Assembly: GCA_963801855.1 (NCBI GenBank)
Contig: CAWDGK010000002.1
Coordinates: 992,001 to 1,056,000, forward strand
Direction of reading: 5' to 3'
From: JACDAN01 sp963801855
GTDB taxonomy: Bacteria > Actinomycetota > Thermoleophilia > Gaiellales > Gaiellaceae
Length of the DNA: 64,000 nucleotides
This document shows positions 36,174 to 45,302 of this stretch, one piece after another. Within the stretch, counting starts at the first letter, position 1. Every line of letters starts with the position of its first letter. A program made the translations under genes and the position numbers. Below the pieces are notes generated by a model. It made no database searches. It saw only the letters and a list, made by a program, of their open reading frames with translations, and had not been told where the DNA came from.

Positions 36174-37392
36174 GCGCGACTCCCTGTTCCGACGAGCCGG
36201 AGCCGAGAACGCCCTCGAGCGCGTCACCGCGCCGCAAGACGGCGACGGGGATCCCCGCGGCTTCGAGCCTGAGGACGGCGGCATCGGTGCCTGCGTCGCC
36301 CCGTCGGCGCTGCGCGAAGCTCGGCGCGTCGACGTAGACGACCGAGACCTGCTGACGGCTTGCGGCGCGACCGACGAGTGCCTCCACGAGCGGCCGCGAG
36401 AGCGCGGAGGTGACGACTGCGAGGTCACGCGCGTGCGTCGCAGCCCCCGCCTGGTCGTTCAGCAGGTTCTCCGCCGGGCGGGCGCCGGTCTGCTCCGCTG
36501 CCGCCAGGATCTCCAGCGCCTGCGGCCAGTCCCGGTCGTAGGAGCGAACGGCGAAGGCGTCGCCCTCGGCCCCGCTCGTGACGACGAGCCGGGCCTGGCG
36601 GCCGCGCCGGGCATGGGCCCAGAGAATCGAGCCTGCTGCGCGAACCTGGGCGTCGAAGCTCGAGTCGAGCGCCTCGCCCGTCCCCCGCCCGGCCTGGGCG
36701 TCGAGCACCACCACGATCTCGTCCCGCGGCGAGTCTTCGAGCTCCTTGACCATCAGCTGCTGCCGCCGGGCCGTCGAGGGCCAGTGCACGCGCCGGAGAG
36801 ACTCGCCGCTCTGGTACTCGCGGACGCTGTGGAGCTCGAAGCCCGCCGGCCGGCGAAGCAGGATCCGCCCGCCGCCCTGGGAGCGAAGGCCGCTCTCGGC
36901 GAACAGGACGTTCAGCCGTGCAAGCCGCGGGTAGACGAGGAGCGGCGCGGAGTCCTCGAGCGGCTGAACCCTCCGCGCGAGGCCGAACGGATCCTCGATG
37001 ACCGCCTGAGCGTCGGTGAACCGGTAGCGCCCACGCGGAACACCCGAGAGCCGGTAGACGGCACGGAGGAAGCGCCCGTCCCGCATCACGAGGACATCGC
37101 GCTCGCCAAGCTTTCCGGCCGGCTCCCGCAGCACAGCCGTGGCAGGAAGAACGCCTCCGTCGGCCTCGAGCTCGACCCGAACCTCCACGTCCTCCCCCTC
37201 GATCGGACGGTCGCGATCGATGTGGCGGCGCAGGCGGAGGGGCCGCGCCAGGGCGTTCGTCCAGATCAGGGCGACCCCGACGGCGAGCAGCAGGCCGACG
37301 GCGGGCGCGTACAGGACCTGCGCGCCGAAGGCCCATGCGGCGGCGTACGTGCCCACCCCGAGCGCCAGGGTGAAGCGGCCGCGGCGGGTCAT
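36166..37392 (-). CDS. DUF58 domain protein
   Basis: This 408-residue protein begins with two membrane helices (residues 7-45), then a beta-rich region and the DUF58 signature ELHSVREYQSGESLRRVHWPSTARRQQLMVKELE, with a von Willebrand-A-like portion (EIVVVLDAQAGRG). In the MoxR-DUF58-transglutaminase arrangement such proteins are thought to act with the MoxR ATPase in envelope or metal-centre assembly (family inference). It starts 11 bases after moxR. Confidence 0.92.
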   Translation of the reverse strand: MTRRGRFTLALGVGTYAAAWAFGAQVLYAPAVGLLLAVGVALIWTNALARPLRLRRHIDRDRPIEGEDVEVRVELEADGGVLPATAVLREPAGKLGERDVLVMRDGRFLRAVYRLSGVPRGRYRFTDAQAVIEDPFGLARRVQPLEDSAPLLVYPRLARLNVLFAESGLRSQGGGRILLRRPAGFELHSVREYQSGESLRRVHWPSTARRQQLMVKELEDSPRDEIVVVLDAQAGRGTGEALDSSFDAQVRAAGSILWAHARRGRQARLVVTSGAEGDAFAVRSYDRDWPQALEILAAAEQTGARPAENLLNDQAGAATHARDLAVVTSALSRPLVEALVGRAASRQQVSVVYVDAPSFAQRRRGDAGTDAAVLRLEAAGIPVAVLRRGDALEGVLGSGSSEQGVAHG

Positions 37393-37403
37393 CGACGTGA
37401 CAT

Positions 37404-38375
37404 CTAGACCGGGACGGGTGTCCGCTCGACCGCGTCGGCGACGAGCTCGGCCGGCCCGAGCCCGGCAGCGCGCGCTTCGGGCCCGAGGATCAAGCGGTGG
37501 GCGAGCACCGGGCCGGCCACGGCCTTCACGTCATCCGGAAGCACGTACTCGCGGCCCTCGGTGAGCGCGCGCGCCTTCGCAACTCGAAGGAGCGCGATCC
37601 CGGCCCGCGGGCTGGCGCCGAGATACAGGCGCTCGTCGTTTCGGGTGTGGCGGAGGAGCGCGACGACGTAGCGGTTGACGCTCTCCTCGACGTAGACACG
37701 CTTGGCGTCGTCGATTGCGGCCACGATCTCCGCGGTACTCGAGACCGACTCGAGGCTGTCGAGCGGCGGCTCGCTCGTCTGCTCGCTGAGCATCTGCGCC
37801 TCTTCGGCGAGCTGCGGATAGCCGATCGAGAGCATCATCGTGAAGCGGTCGAGCTGCGCCTCGGGCAGCGGATAGGTGCCCTCGTACTCGATCGGGTTCT
37901 GCGTCGCGAGCACCATGAAGGGACGGCCGAGCGGGTAGCTGTGCCCGTCCACCGTCACCTGGTTCTCCTGCATGCACTCGAGGAGCGCTGCCTGCGTCTT
38001 CGGCGAGGCACGGTTGATCTCGTCGACGAGCAGGAGGTTCGCGAAGACCGGCCCCGGCCGGAACTCGAACTCGTTCGTCCGCTGGTCGAAGACGTTCACG
38101 CCGGTCACGTCGGACGGCAGGAGATCCGGCGTGAACTGGATCCGAGAGAACGAGCAGTCCAGAGAGCGCGCGAGCGCCTTCGCGAGCATCGTCTTCCCGA
38201 CCCCGGGGAAGTCCTCGATGATCAGGTGCCCCTCGCTGACGAGCGAGATGACGGCGAGGCGCAGTGTCTCGGCCGGCGCGTGTACGACCCGCGCGACGTT
38301 CTCGGTCACCCTGGCGAGCGTCTCACCGGAGACCTCGACCGACCTCACGCGCTCCTCAGTCCGCCGCTCGGCCAC
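37404..38375 (-). CDS. MoxR-family AAA+ ATPase
   Basis: This 323-residue AAA+ chaperone has Walker A in EDFPGVGKTMLAKALARSL, Walker B in ANLLLVDEINRASPKTQAAL, and sensor motifs FMVLATQNPIEYEGTYPLPE and SPRAGIALLRVAKA. MoxR ATPases work with DUF58 or VWA partners to remodel target proteins, and the next gene is such a partner. Its start overlaps the coaBC stop by 20 bases. Confidence 0.95.
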   Translation of the reverse strand: MAERRTEERVRSVEVSGETLARVTENVARVVHAPAETLRLAVISLVSEGHLIIEDFPGVGKTMLAKALARSLDCSFSRIQFTPDLLPSDVTGVNVFDQRTNEFEFRPGPVFANLLLVDEINRASPKTQAALLECMQENQVTVDGHSYPLGRPFMVLATQNPIEYEGTYPLPEAQLDRFTMMLSIGYPQLAEEAQMLSEQTSEPPLDSLESVSSTAEIVAAIDDAKRVYVEESVNRYVVALLRHTRNDERLYLGASPRAGIALLRVAKARALTEGREYVLPDDVKAVAGPVLAHRLILGPEARAAGLGPAELVADAVERTPVPV

Positions 38376-39534
38376 CGTTCTCCCCGATCAGGCGCTCGAC
38401 CTCATCCCAGATCTCGCCGGCGACCTGTTCCTTCGGCGCCTTCTGCACCATTCGCTCCCCTGCCTCGGAGATCAGCACGACTTCGTTGTCGGCCGAGTCG
38501 AACCCCACGTCGGATCTGGACACATCGTTGTAGACGACCAGATCGGCATTCTTGCCGGTCCGCTTCGCCCTGGCGCGGGCCAGACCGTCCTCCCCGGTCT
38601 CTGCTGCGAACCCGACCAGGATCCGGCCGCCCGTCGACCGGTCGCCGAGGGTTCGCAGGATGTCGTCCGTCGGTTCGAGCTCGAGTGGCCAGGTCTGCCC
38701 GTCCTTCGGGCGCTTTCCGGCCTGAGCCTCGGCGGGGCGGTAGTCGGCCACGGCGGCCGCCATGACCACGACGTCCGCGTCACTTCGGGCCAGCGTTTGC
38801 TCGGCCATGTCCGCCGCAGTCGGCGCCTGGACCACCTCGACTCCTGTGGGCGGATCGACACCCAGATTCGACGCGATCAGCGTGACCTTCGCACCGCGCC
38901 TCCTCGCCTCGGCCGCGATCGCAGCGCCCATCCGGCCCGACGAGCGGTTCCCGACGTACCGGACCGCATCGATCGGCTCCCGCGTCCCACCGGCCGTGAC
39001 GACCACCGTCTTTCCTTGCAGCAGTCTGTGACCAGAGCCCCCGAGGAGCGACGTGGCGCGGGTGAAGATGTCCTCGGGCTCGGCCATGCGGCCGACACCC
39101 TGCTCGCCCTCCGCGAGCTCCCCTTCCGCTGGGCCGATCACGTGGACGCCGCGGCCGAGAATCGTCTGGAGGTTGGCCTGGGTGGCCGCGTGGCTCCACA
39201 TGCGGACGTTCATGGCCGGTGCGACGAGGAGTGGCCCGTCGTGCGCCAGCGCGGCTTCCGAGACGACGTTGTCGGCGAGCCCGTGGGCGAGCTGCGCGAG
39301 CGTGTTCGCCGTCAAGGGGGCGATGACGTAGAGGTCGGCCCGCTCCAGGTGCGGGTAGAGCTCGGCCGGTTTGTGCCGGGCGAGCGCGTAAAAGGTCTCC
39401 GCGCGCACGAACCGCTCGGCGCCGGGCGTGACGAGCGGGACGACGTCGTGGCCCGCTCGTACGAGTAGGCGCACGAGCTCACACGCCTTGTAGGCGGCGA
39501 TCCCTCCGGTGACCCCGACCAGGACGCGCGCCAT
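38356..39534 (-). CDS. coaBC: Phosphopantothenoylcysteine decarboxylase/phosphopantothenate-cysteine ligase
   Basis: This bifunctional enzyme makes 4'-phosphopantetheine for coenzyme A. Residues 1-175 form the FMN-dependent decarboxylase (VTGGIAAYKACELVRLL, PLTANTLAQLAHGLADN, VAPAMNVRMW). The ligase follows (KTVVVTAGGTREPIDAVRYV, GNRSSGRMGAAIAAEARRRG, AAVADYRP, KNADLVVYNDVSRSDVGFDS). Full length at 392 residues, intact, 10 bases after rpoZ. Confidence 0.96.
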   Translation of the reverse strand: MARVLVGVTGGIAAYKACELVRLLVRAGHDVVPLVTPGAERFVRAETFYALARHKPAELYPHLERADLYVIAPLTANTLAQLAHGLADNVVSEAALAHDGPLLVAPAMNVRMWSHAATQANLQTILGRGVHVIGPAEGELAEGEQGVGRMAEPEDIFTRATSLLGGSGHRLLQGKTVVVTAGGTREPIDAVRYVGNRSSGRMGAAIAAEARRRGAKVTLIASNLGVDPPTGVEVVQAPTAADMAEQTLARSDADVVVMAAAVADYRPAEAQAGKRPKDGQTWPLELEPTDDILRTLGDRSTGGRILVGFAAETGEDGLARARAKRTGKNADLVVYNDVSRSDVGFDSADNEVVLISEAGERMVQKAPKEQVAGEIWDEVERLIGENGGRAAD

Positions 39535-39544
39535 CGGCGGTTAC

Positions 39545-39775
39545 CTACTTCTTGTACTCGTGCTTGATCTTGCCCTCGGCGACTTCCTCGAGGGCGATCG
39601 TGAGGTAGTTCTTCGAGCGGGACTCGACGAGCGGCGGCGGAAAGTCCTCGAACGTGCCCTCACCGAGCTGATGGTGGTAGTTGTTGATCTGCCGCGCGCG
39701 CTTGGCGGCCACGATGACGAGGCCGTAGCGGTCAGGGACGCTCGCGAGCAACTTGTCGATTCTCGGGTAGATCAC
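39545..39775 (-). CDS. rpoZ: RNA polymerase omega subunit
   Basis: The omega subunit aids RNA polymerase assembly. It is 76 residues from the GTG at 39775: MIYPRIDKLLASVPDRYGLV, then VAAKRARQINNYHHQLGEG and KNYLTIALEEVAEGKIKHEY. The GTG overlaps the gmk TGA by four bases (GTGA), supporting this start. The gmk-rpoZ-coaBC order is standard in actinobacteria. Confidence 0.95.
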   Translation of the reverse strand: MIYPRIDKLLASVPDRYGLVIVAAKRARQINNYHHQLGEGTFEDFPPPLVESRSKNYLTIALEEVAEGKIKHEYKK

Positions 39776-40374
39776 GCGCTCATGGTAGCTGCCATTCGCT
39801 CGCGCACGATCCCCTGCACCTCCTCGGCGGCCCGCTGGAGGTCGTCGTTGACGATCATGTGGTCGAACAGCTCCGCCTGGGCCAGCTGCTCGCGGGCAAG
39901 CTCGAGCCGCTCGTCGATTTCGCCCGAGCTCTCGGTGTCCCGCACGAGCAGTCGCCGCTCGAGCTCCTCGAAGGTCGGGGCGGTCACGAAGATCGTGACC
40001 GTCTCGGGCACCGTCTTCTGGACGTAGAGCGCGCCGTCGGTCTCCAGATCGAGCAGAGGGATCCGCCCGTTCTCGCGAATCCGGTCGATCTCCGACTTGA
40101 GCGTCCCGGACCGCTGCCCCCACGGGAAGGTCACGTACTCGAGGAAGCCCTTCTCCTCCAGGCGCCGGTCGAACTCCTCGTCGGAGAGGAACCAGTAGTG
40201 GATCCCCTCCACCTCGGTCGGCCGCCGCGGCCGCGTGGTGGCCGAGACGGCGAGCTCGAGCTCCGGCATCCAGTCGAGCAGGATGCGCTCGATCGAGCCC
40301 TTGCCGGCCCCGGAGGTGCCGGTGACGACGATGACCGGAGCGCCGGTGCCAGTGCTAACGCCGGAAGAGGCCAA
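39772..40374 (-). CDS. gmk: Guanylate kinase
   Basis: Gmk makes GDP from GMP and ATP. The 200-residue protein has a P-loop VVTGTSGAGKGSIERILLDW (Thr where many have Pro), the GMP-binding SATTRPRRPTEVEGIHYWFL and FLEYVTFPWGQRSGTLKSEI, and the lid. The Met-Ala start overlaps the mihF stop by 20 bases. Intact. Confidence 0.96.
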   Translation of the reverse strand: MASSGVSTGTGAPVIVVTGTSGAGKGSIERILLDWMPELELAVSATTRPRRPTEVEGIHYWFLSDEEFDRRLEEKGFLEYVTFPWGQRSGTLKSEIDRIRENGRIPLLDLETDGALYVQKTVPETVTIFVTAPTFEELERRLLVRDTESSGEIDERLELAREQLAQAELFDHMIVNDDLQRAAEEVQGIVRERMAATMSA

Positions 40375-40684
40375 TGAGCTCGGCCCGCTGGCGGTCCGAG
40401 AGGCCGCCCACCGTCTTCGACTGGCTGATCCGCGCCTGCGTGAGGAAGCGTGTGGCCTTCACGCGGCCGAACTTCGGGACGGCCATGAGGATGTCGAACA
40501 CCTTCGCGGTCGCCACGTACTCGGGCGGCTTCTCGAGGATCTCCTCGATGTCGGCGAGGCCGTTCTTGAGGTCCCGCTTGAGCTGCGCACGCTTGACGCG
40601 GATGTCGTTGGCCCTCTGCAGGGCCTCCATGCGCTGGTCGCGGGACCTGGCCGGCGCCTGCGCCTGAGTCTTCACGGAGGCCAC
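40355..40684 (-). CDS. mihF: Actinobacterial integration host factor
   Basis: This nucleoid-associated DNA-binding protein of the sIHF/mIHF family is restricted largely to Actinobacteria and unrelated to enterobacterial IHF. It has 109 residues from GTG 40684 (MASVKTQAQAPARSRDQR), with VKRAQLKRDLKNGLADIEEI, the helix-two-turn-helix KVFDILMAVPKFGRVKATRF and GGLSDRQRAELIGLFRR. The frame is open to 40720, so the start is uncertain. It lies directly upstream of gmk, as usual. Confidence 0.93.
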   Translation of the reverse strand: MASVKTQAQAPARSRDQRMEALQRANDIRVKRAQLKRDLKNGLADIEEILEKPPEYVATAKVFDILMAVPKFGRVKATRFLTQARISQSKTVGGLSDRQRAELIGLFRR

Positions 40685-40716
40685 GGCGCGGGATACTAAC
40701 AGCTTGTCCAGGGCTA

Positions 40717-41607
40717 TCAATTTGCGAGAAATGCAGGAATTTTGGTTGTTGTCAAGTCTGGCGCCAGCGATCGGGCGTGCGGTTCGTGTGCGAGGGCGAG
40801 TGCCTGAAGTGGATCTTCAAGGCCGAAGAGCTCCGCCGACTCTTGCAGCTCACGTCGCACGCGGGCGGGAGAGCCGGGGTCGGCGAAGAGAACGGTTCCG
40901 AGCGCGACGGAGCTTGCTCCCGCGGCGATGAGCTCGAGCGCGTCGCGACCGGTCGAGACCCCGCCCATGCCGACGATCGGAAGCTCGGTGGCGCGAAAGC
41001 ACGCGTACACGGCCGCGAGCGCGATGGGCTTGAGCGCGGGACCGGAGTAGCCTCCGACGGCTCGATCGAGACACGGTCGAAGCGTCCGCTCGTCCAGCGC
41101 GAGGCCCCGGATCGTGTTCACGAGCGAGAGGCCGTCGGCTCCTGCCGCCTCGACCGCCCGCGCGACTTCGGCGATGTCCGGGACAGCCGGCGAGAGCTTG
41201 GCGAAGAGGCGGAGCGGAGTCGTCGCGCGGCAGGCGGCCACGATCTCCGCGGCGGACTCGGGCGCCTCGTCGACGTTCGGGCAGGACAGGTTCAGCTCGA
41301 TCGTGACGTCGGTGAGCTGCGCGCAGGTCTCGGCGTACTCGTGCGCGGCAAAGCCTCCGACGGAGACCCAGAGCGGAACCCCGAGCTCGCGGAGCTCTGG
41401 AAGGACCTCGGTGAGGAATCGCTCTCGGCCCGGGTTCTGGAGGCCGATCGAGTTGAGCATCCCGTGGTTCGTCTCCGCGATCCGGACGGGGTCGTTGCCG
41501 CCTCGCGGCTCGGGCGTGACCGTCTTCGAAACGAATGCGTCGAGCGACCGGGCCACGTCGGGAGCAGCGAGCCCGTCGAGACATCCGGAAGCGTTAAGCA
41601 GCAGCAT
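40717..41607 (-). CDS. pyrD: Dihydroorotate dehydrogenase, class 1B catalytic subunit
   Basis: PyrD oxidises dihydroorotate to orotate; in class 1B it works with the PyrK iron-sulfur flavoprotein. The 296-residue protein from ATG 41607 has LNASGCLDGLA, the substrate motif SKTVTPEPRGGNDPVRIAET, NSIGLQNPGRERF, the catalytic Cys in ELNLSCPNVDE, and the FMN-binding GMGGVSTGRDALELIAAGAS. An extra C-terminal stretch of about 25 residues follows the domain. It overlaps pyrK by 14 bases. The last gene of the pyr operon. Confidence 0.94.
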   Translation of the reverse strand: MLLLNASGCLDGLAAPDVARSLDAFVSKTVTPEPRGGNDPVRIAETNHGMLNSIGLQNPGRERFLTEVLPELRELGVPLWVSVGGFAAHEYAETCAQLTDVTIELNLSCPNVDEAPESAAEIVAACRATTPLRLFAKLSPAVPDIAEVARAVEAAGADGLSLVNTIRGLALDERTLRPCLDRAVGGYSGPALKPIALAAVYACFRATELPIVGMGGVSTGRDALELIAAGASSVALGTVLFADPGSPARVRRELQESAELFGLEDPLQALALAHEPHARSLAPDLTTTKIPAFLAN

Positions 41608-42262
41608 CGGCAAGGACGGGTCCCTCCACGCACAGGCGCTTGTACTCGCCGTCGATGGCGACCACACAGCCGTAGCAGGCTCCGTAGCCGCAGGCCATGG
41701 GAGCCTCCCAGGCGAGCTGCGCATTCGGTGCAAGTGCCCGGACGGCTTCCAGCATCGGCTCCGGCCCGCAGGCGAGCACGTCGTGACCGGGCTCGAGGAG
41801 CTCGGTGACCCGGGTCGGCTCGACCACCACCTGGGCGTTTGGAACGAGGGTCGCCGCCTCTGCGTGATGCTCCGAGCGGAAGCCGAGGATCGCCGGCGGA
41901 CCGCCAAGTGCCTCGGACAGGTACGGGAAGGGCGCGACACCGATTCCGCCGCCCACGAGCAGCGGGCGCTCGACGCTCAGGCGGAAGCCGTTTCCGAGCG
42001 GGCCGAGAATGTGAAGCTCGTCGCCGGACGTCATCGCCGCAAGCGCCCGCGTCCCCGGCCCGACCGGCTCGAAGAGGAAGCCGAGCTCGCCCGGAGGTGC
42101 GAGGCAGAGGCTCATCGGCCTCGGGAGGACACGCCCGGGCGCCTCGAGCATGAAGAACTGTCCCGGGATCCCCGGTTGGGTCGAGCCACGCGCCACGCGT
42201 AGGAGCCGGTAGGGCCCGATCGGCTCGTTCGCGACGACGCTATGCAGGGCGCGCCAGGGCAT
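41594..42262 (-). CDS. pyrK: Dihydroorotate dehydrogenase electron-transfer subunit
   Basis: PyrK passes electrons from PyrD to NAD+ through FAD and a [2Fe-2S] cluster. From ATG 42262 (MPWRALHSVVANEPIGPYRL) it has the FAD-binding motif RPMSLCLAPP, nucleotide-binding VGGGIGVAPFPYL and CGPEPMLEAVRAL, and cluster ligands in CGYGACYGCVVAIDGEYKRL followed by C. It has 222 residues and overlaps carB by 23 bases. Confidence 0.92.
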   Translation of the reverse strand: MPWRALHSVVANEPIGPYRLLRVARGSTQPGIPGQFFMLEAPGRVLPRPMSLCLAPPGELGFLFEPVGPGTRALAAMTSGDELHILGPLGNGFRLSVERPLLVGGGIGVAPFPYLSEALGGPPAILGFRSEHHAEAATLVPNAQVVVEPTRVTELLEPGHDVLACGPEPMLEAVRALAPNAQLAWEAPMACGYGACYGCVVAIDGEYKRLCVEGPVLADAAA

Positions 42263-45200
42263 CGATCCTCTCCTGCAGCGACACGACGGCCTCGCCGCGC
42301 GCGTGCGCGATCGCATGGACGGCGGCGGCGGCGCCGGTCAGCGTCGTGATGCAAGGAATCCTGGCGACCAGGGCCGCCTCGCGGATGCGGTATCCGTCCG
42401 AGCGCGCGCCGCGTCCCTGAGGTGTGTTGATCACGAGGTCGCACCGCCCGCGCCGCAGGAGGTCGACGACGGTCGCGCCCTCGCCGCGCTCGGCCACCTT
42501 GCGCACATGGTCGACTGCGAGCCCGGCCCGCGCGAGCGCCCGTGCCGTGCCGCTCGTCGCCGTCAGCGTGAAGCCGAGGTCGGCGAGAGAGGCGGCGACC
42601 GGGACGACGGCGTCCTTGTCTCCGTCGCAGACCGAGAGGAACGCCGTGCCCGACGAGGGCAACGGCCGCCCGGCGGCGCGCTCGGCCTTGGCGAGTGCAG
42701 TCGGATAGTCGGCCGCGCTCGCCATGACCTCGCCCGTCGAGCGCATCTCGGGGCCGAGCACGGGGTCGGAACCGGGGAAACGCTGAAACGGGAAGACGGC
42801 CGCCTTGACGCTCACCTGTGAGGGAATCTCGACCGTCTCGAGCGCGAGCGCGTCCAGCTTCGCGCCGGCCGCAAGCCGGCAGGCGGCCTGGACGAGGTTG
42901 ATCCCGATCGCCTTGCTCGCAAACGGCACGGTGCGGGAGGCGCGCGGATTCGCCTCGATCACCGAGACCCTCCCGTCGAGCACCGCGAGCTGGACGTTCA
43001 CGAGCCCGACGACGCCGAGTGAGGGCGCGAGCAGGGAGACGACCTCGTCGATCTCCGAGCGCACCCGATCGTCCAGGCCCTGCGGCGGGAGCACGCAGCT
43101 CGAGTCCCCGGAGTGGACGCCGGCCTCCTCGACGTGTTGCATCACCGCGGCCACGAACGTCTCCTGGCCGTCGCACAACGCGTCGACGTCGATCTCGAGG
43201 GCGCCTTCGAGGAAGCGGTCGACGAGGACTCGCGAACCGTGCGGAACGCTCGAGGCCACGGTCTCCGCGTCGTAGCAGACCGCCATCTGGCGGCCACCCA
43301 GGACGTAGGAAGGGCGTACGAGCACCGGGTAGCCGATCCGCTCGGCGACATCGATGGCTTCGGCCTGGTCGCTCGCCATCCCCCACGCCGGAACCTCGAT
43401 CCCGAGGTCGTGGCAGAGGGCCCCGAAACGCTCGCGGTCCTCGGCGAGGTCAACGGCGTCGAACGGCGTGCCCAGGATCTTGTAGCCGGCGTCCTCGATC
43501 GCCCGCGCCAGCTTGAGCGGTGTCTGTCCGCCGAACTGGATGACCACGCCGGCGGGCTGTTCCCGCTCGCACACGGCGAGCACCTCTTCCGCGCCGAGTG
43601 GCTCGAAGTAGAGCCGGTCGGAGGTGTCGTAGTCCGTCGAGACCGTCTCGGGGTTGCAGTTGACCATGACGGTCTCGAACCCGAGCTCCCGGAAGCTCTG
43701 CGCCGCGTGGACGCAGCAGTAGTCGAACTCGATTCCCTGGCCGATCCGGTTCGGCCCGGAGCCGATGATGACGACGCTCGGCCGGCTCGTCGAAGCGGGC
43801 TCGTCGGCCTCTCCCCAGGTCGAGTAGAAGTAGGTCGAGGCGGCTTCCACCTCGCCGGCGCAGGAGTCGACCCGCCTGTAGGCCGGCCGAACGCCCCAGC
43901 TGCGGCGCCTGCCCCGCGCCTCGGCCTCGGTCGCGCCGCAGTGCTCGGCGATCGCGCCGTCGGACCAGCCGGCCCGTTTGACCCGGATCCAGTCGTCTGC
44001 GACCAGCGAATCGAGACTGTCGATCTCGTCGAGCGTCTGACGGGCCCGATCGAGCTCGGTCTCGAACCAGGGATGGAGATTCCGCGGCTCCCAGCCATCG
44101 TCGAGCTCGCGAGAGCGCTGGGCCTTCAGGAAGGCCTCCGAGAAGCTGCGCCCGATGCCCATCGCCTCCCCGACCGACTTCATCTGCGTGCCGAGCGTCC
44201 GGTCGGCGCCGGGGAACTTCTCGAAGGAGAAGCGCGGGAACTTGACGACCACATAGTCGAGCGTGGGCTCGAAGCTCGCCGGCGTCGTGCCGGTCAGGTC
44301 GTTCGGGATCTCGTCGAGCGTGTAGCCGACCGCGAGCTTCGCGGCGACCTTCGCGATCGGATACCCCGTCGCCTTCGACGCGAGCGCCGAGGAGCGCGAG
44401 ACGCGGGGGTTCATCTCGATCACGCGCAGCGCGCCGGTCTCGCGATCCCGGGCGAACTGGATGTTCGCGCCGCCGGTCTCGACTCCGACAGCCCTCACGA
44501 TCGCGGCGGCCGCGTCCCGGAGCTCCTGGTACGCCTCGTCGGGGAGCGTCATCTGCGGGGCGACCGTCACCGAGTCGCCCGTGTGCACGCCCATCGGATC
44601 GAGGTTCTCGATCGAGCAGACGATGACGACGTTGTCGGCCGTGTCGCGCATCACCTCGAGCTCGAACTCGTCCCAGCCGATCAACGACTCCTCGACCAGC
44701 ACCTGGCCGACGGGGCTCTCGGCGAGACCTCGCTCGAGCAGAGCGACGAGCTCGTCCTCCGAGTGAGCGGTGCCGCCACCGTGGCCGCCGAGCGTGAACG
44801 CCGGACGGAGGATGACCGGGAAGGTCAACTCACGCGGCACGTCCTCCCAGCTGGTCACGACGGTCGACGCCGGTGTCCGGTGCCCGGCGAGGCGGACGGT
44901 CTCACGAAAGAGGCCGCGATCCTCGGCGCAGCGGATGACGTCCACGCCGGCGCCGATCAGCTCGACGCCGAGGTCGTCGAGAATCCCCTTCTCGGCCAGC
45001 TCGAGCGCCAGGTTGAGCGCTGTCTGGCCGCCGAGTGTCGGCAGCAGCGCGTCCGGCCGCTCTCGCCTGAGGACGCCGGTGACGCCTTCGAGGTCGAGCG
45101 GCTCGATGTACGTCCGGTCGGCGAAGCCCGGGTCGGTCATGATCGTCGCCGGGTTCGAGTTGACGACGATCGTCCGGAAGCCGTCCTCGCGGAGCACCTT

Positions 45201-45302
45201 GAGAGCCTGGCACCCGGAGTAGTCGAACTCGCAGGCCTGCCCGATCACGATCGGCCCGGAGCCGATCACGCAGATCGACGAGAGGTCAGGCCGCCTTGGC
45301 AA
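42240..45302 (-). CDS. carB: Carbamoyl-phosphate synthase large subunit
   Basis: CarB makes carbamoyl phosphate from ammonia, bicarbonate and two ATP. The intact 1,020-residue protein begins at TTG 45302 (MPRRPDLSSICVIGSGPIVI), a start matched to the family. It contains both ATP-grasp halves (GGQTALNLALELAEKGIL, VEESLIGWDEFELEVMRD; GSGPNRIGQGIEFDYCCVHA, GGQTPLKLARAIEDAGYKIL) and the MGS-like allosteric domain (INTPQGRGARSDGYRIREAA). Shorter than E. coli CarB but complete. It overlaps carA by 17 bases. Confidence 0.96.
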   Translation of the reverse strand: MPRRPDLSSICVIGSGPIVIGQACEFDYSGCQALKVLREDGFRTIVVNSNPATIMTDPGFADRTYIEPLDLEGVTGVLRRERPDALLPTLGGQTALNLALELAEKGILDDLGVELIGAGVDVIRCAEDRGLFRETVRLAGHRTPASTVVTSWEDVPRELTFPVILRPAFTLGGHGGGTAHSEDELVALLERGLAESPVGQVLVEESLIGWDEFELEVMRDTADNVVIVCSIENLDPMGVHTGDSVTVAPQMTLPDEAYQELRDAAAAIVRAVGVETGGANIQFARDRETGALRVIEMNPRVSRSSALASKATGYPIAKVAAKLAVGYTLDEIPNDLTGTTPASFEPTLDYVVVKFPRFSFEKFPGADRTLGTQMKSVGEAMGIGRSFSEAFLKAQRSRELDDGWEPRNLHPWFETELDRARQTLDEIDSLDSLVADDWIRVKRAGWSDGAIAEHCGATEAEARGRRRSWGVRPAYRRVDSCAGEVEAASTYFYSTWGEADEPASTSRPSVVIIGSGPNRIGQGIEFDYCCVHAAQSFRELGFETVMVNCNPETVSTDYDTSDRLYFEPLGAEEVLAVCEREQPAGVVIQFGGQTPLKLARAIEDAGYKILGTPFDAVDLAEDRERFGALCHDLGIEVPAWGMASDQAEAIDVAERIGYPVLVRPSYVLGGRQMAVCYDAETVASSVPHGSRVLVDRFLEGALEIDVDALCDGQETFVAAVMQHVEEAGVHSGDSSCVLPPQGLDDRVRSEIDEVVSLLAPSLGVVGLVNVQLAVLDGRVSVIEANPRASRTVPFASKAIGINLVQAACRLAAGAKLDALALETVEIPSQVSVKAAVFPFQRFPGSDPVLGPEMRSTGEVMASAADYPTALAKAERAAGRPLPSSGTAFLSVCDGDKDAVVPVAASLADLGFTLTATSGTARALARAGLAVDHVRKVAERGEGATVVDLLRRGRCDLVINTPQGRGARSDGYRIREAALVARIPCITTLTGAAAAVHAIAHARGEAVVSLQERIDALARPA

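Noticed and set aside
40704..41808. Plus-strand open frames antisense to pyrD
   Set aside because: They have no family motifs; pyrD on the minus strand explains the region completely.
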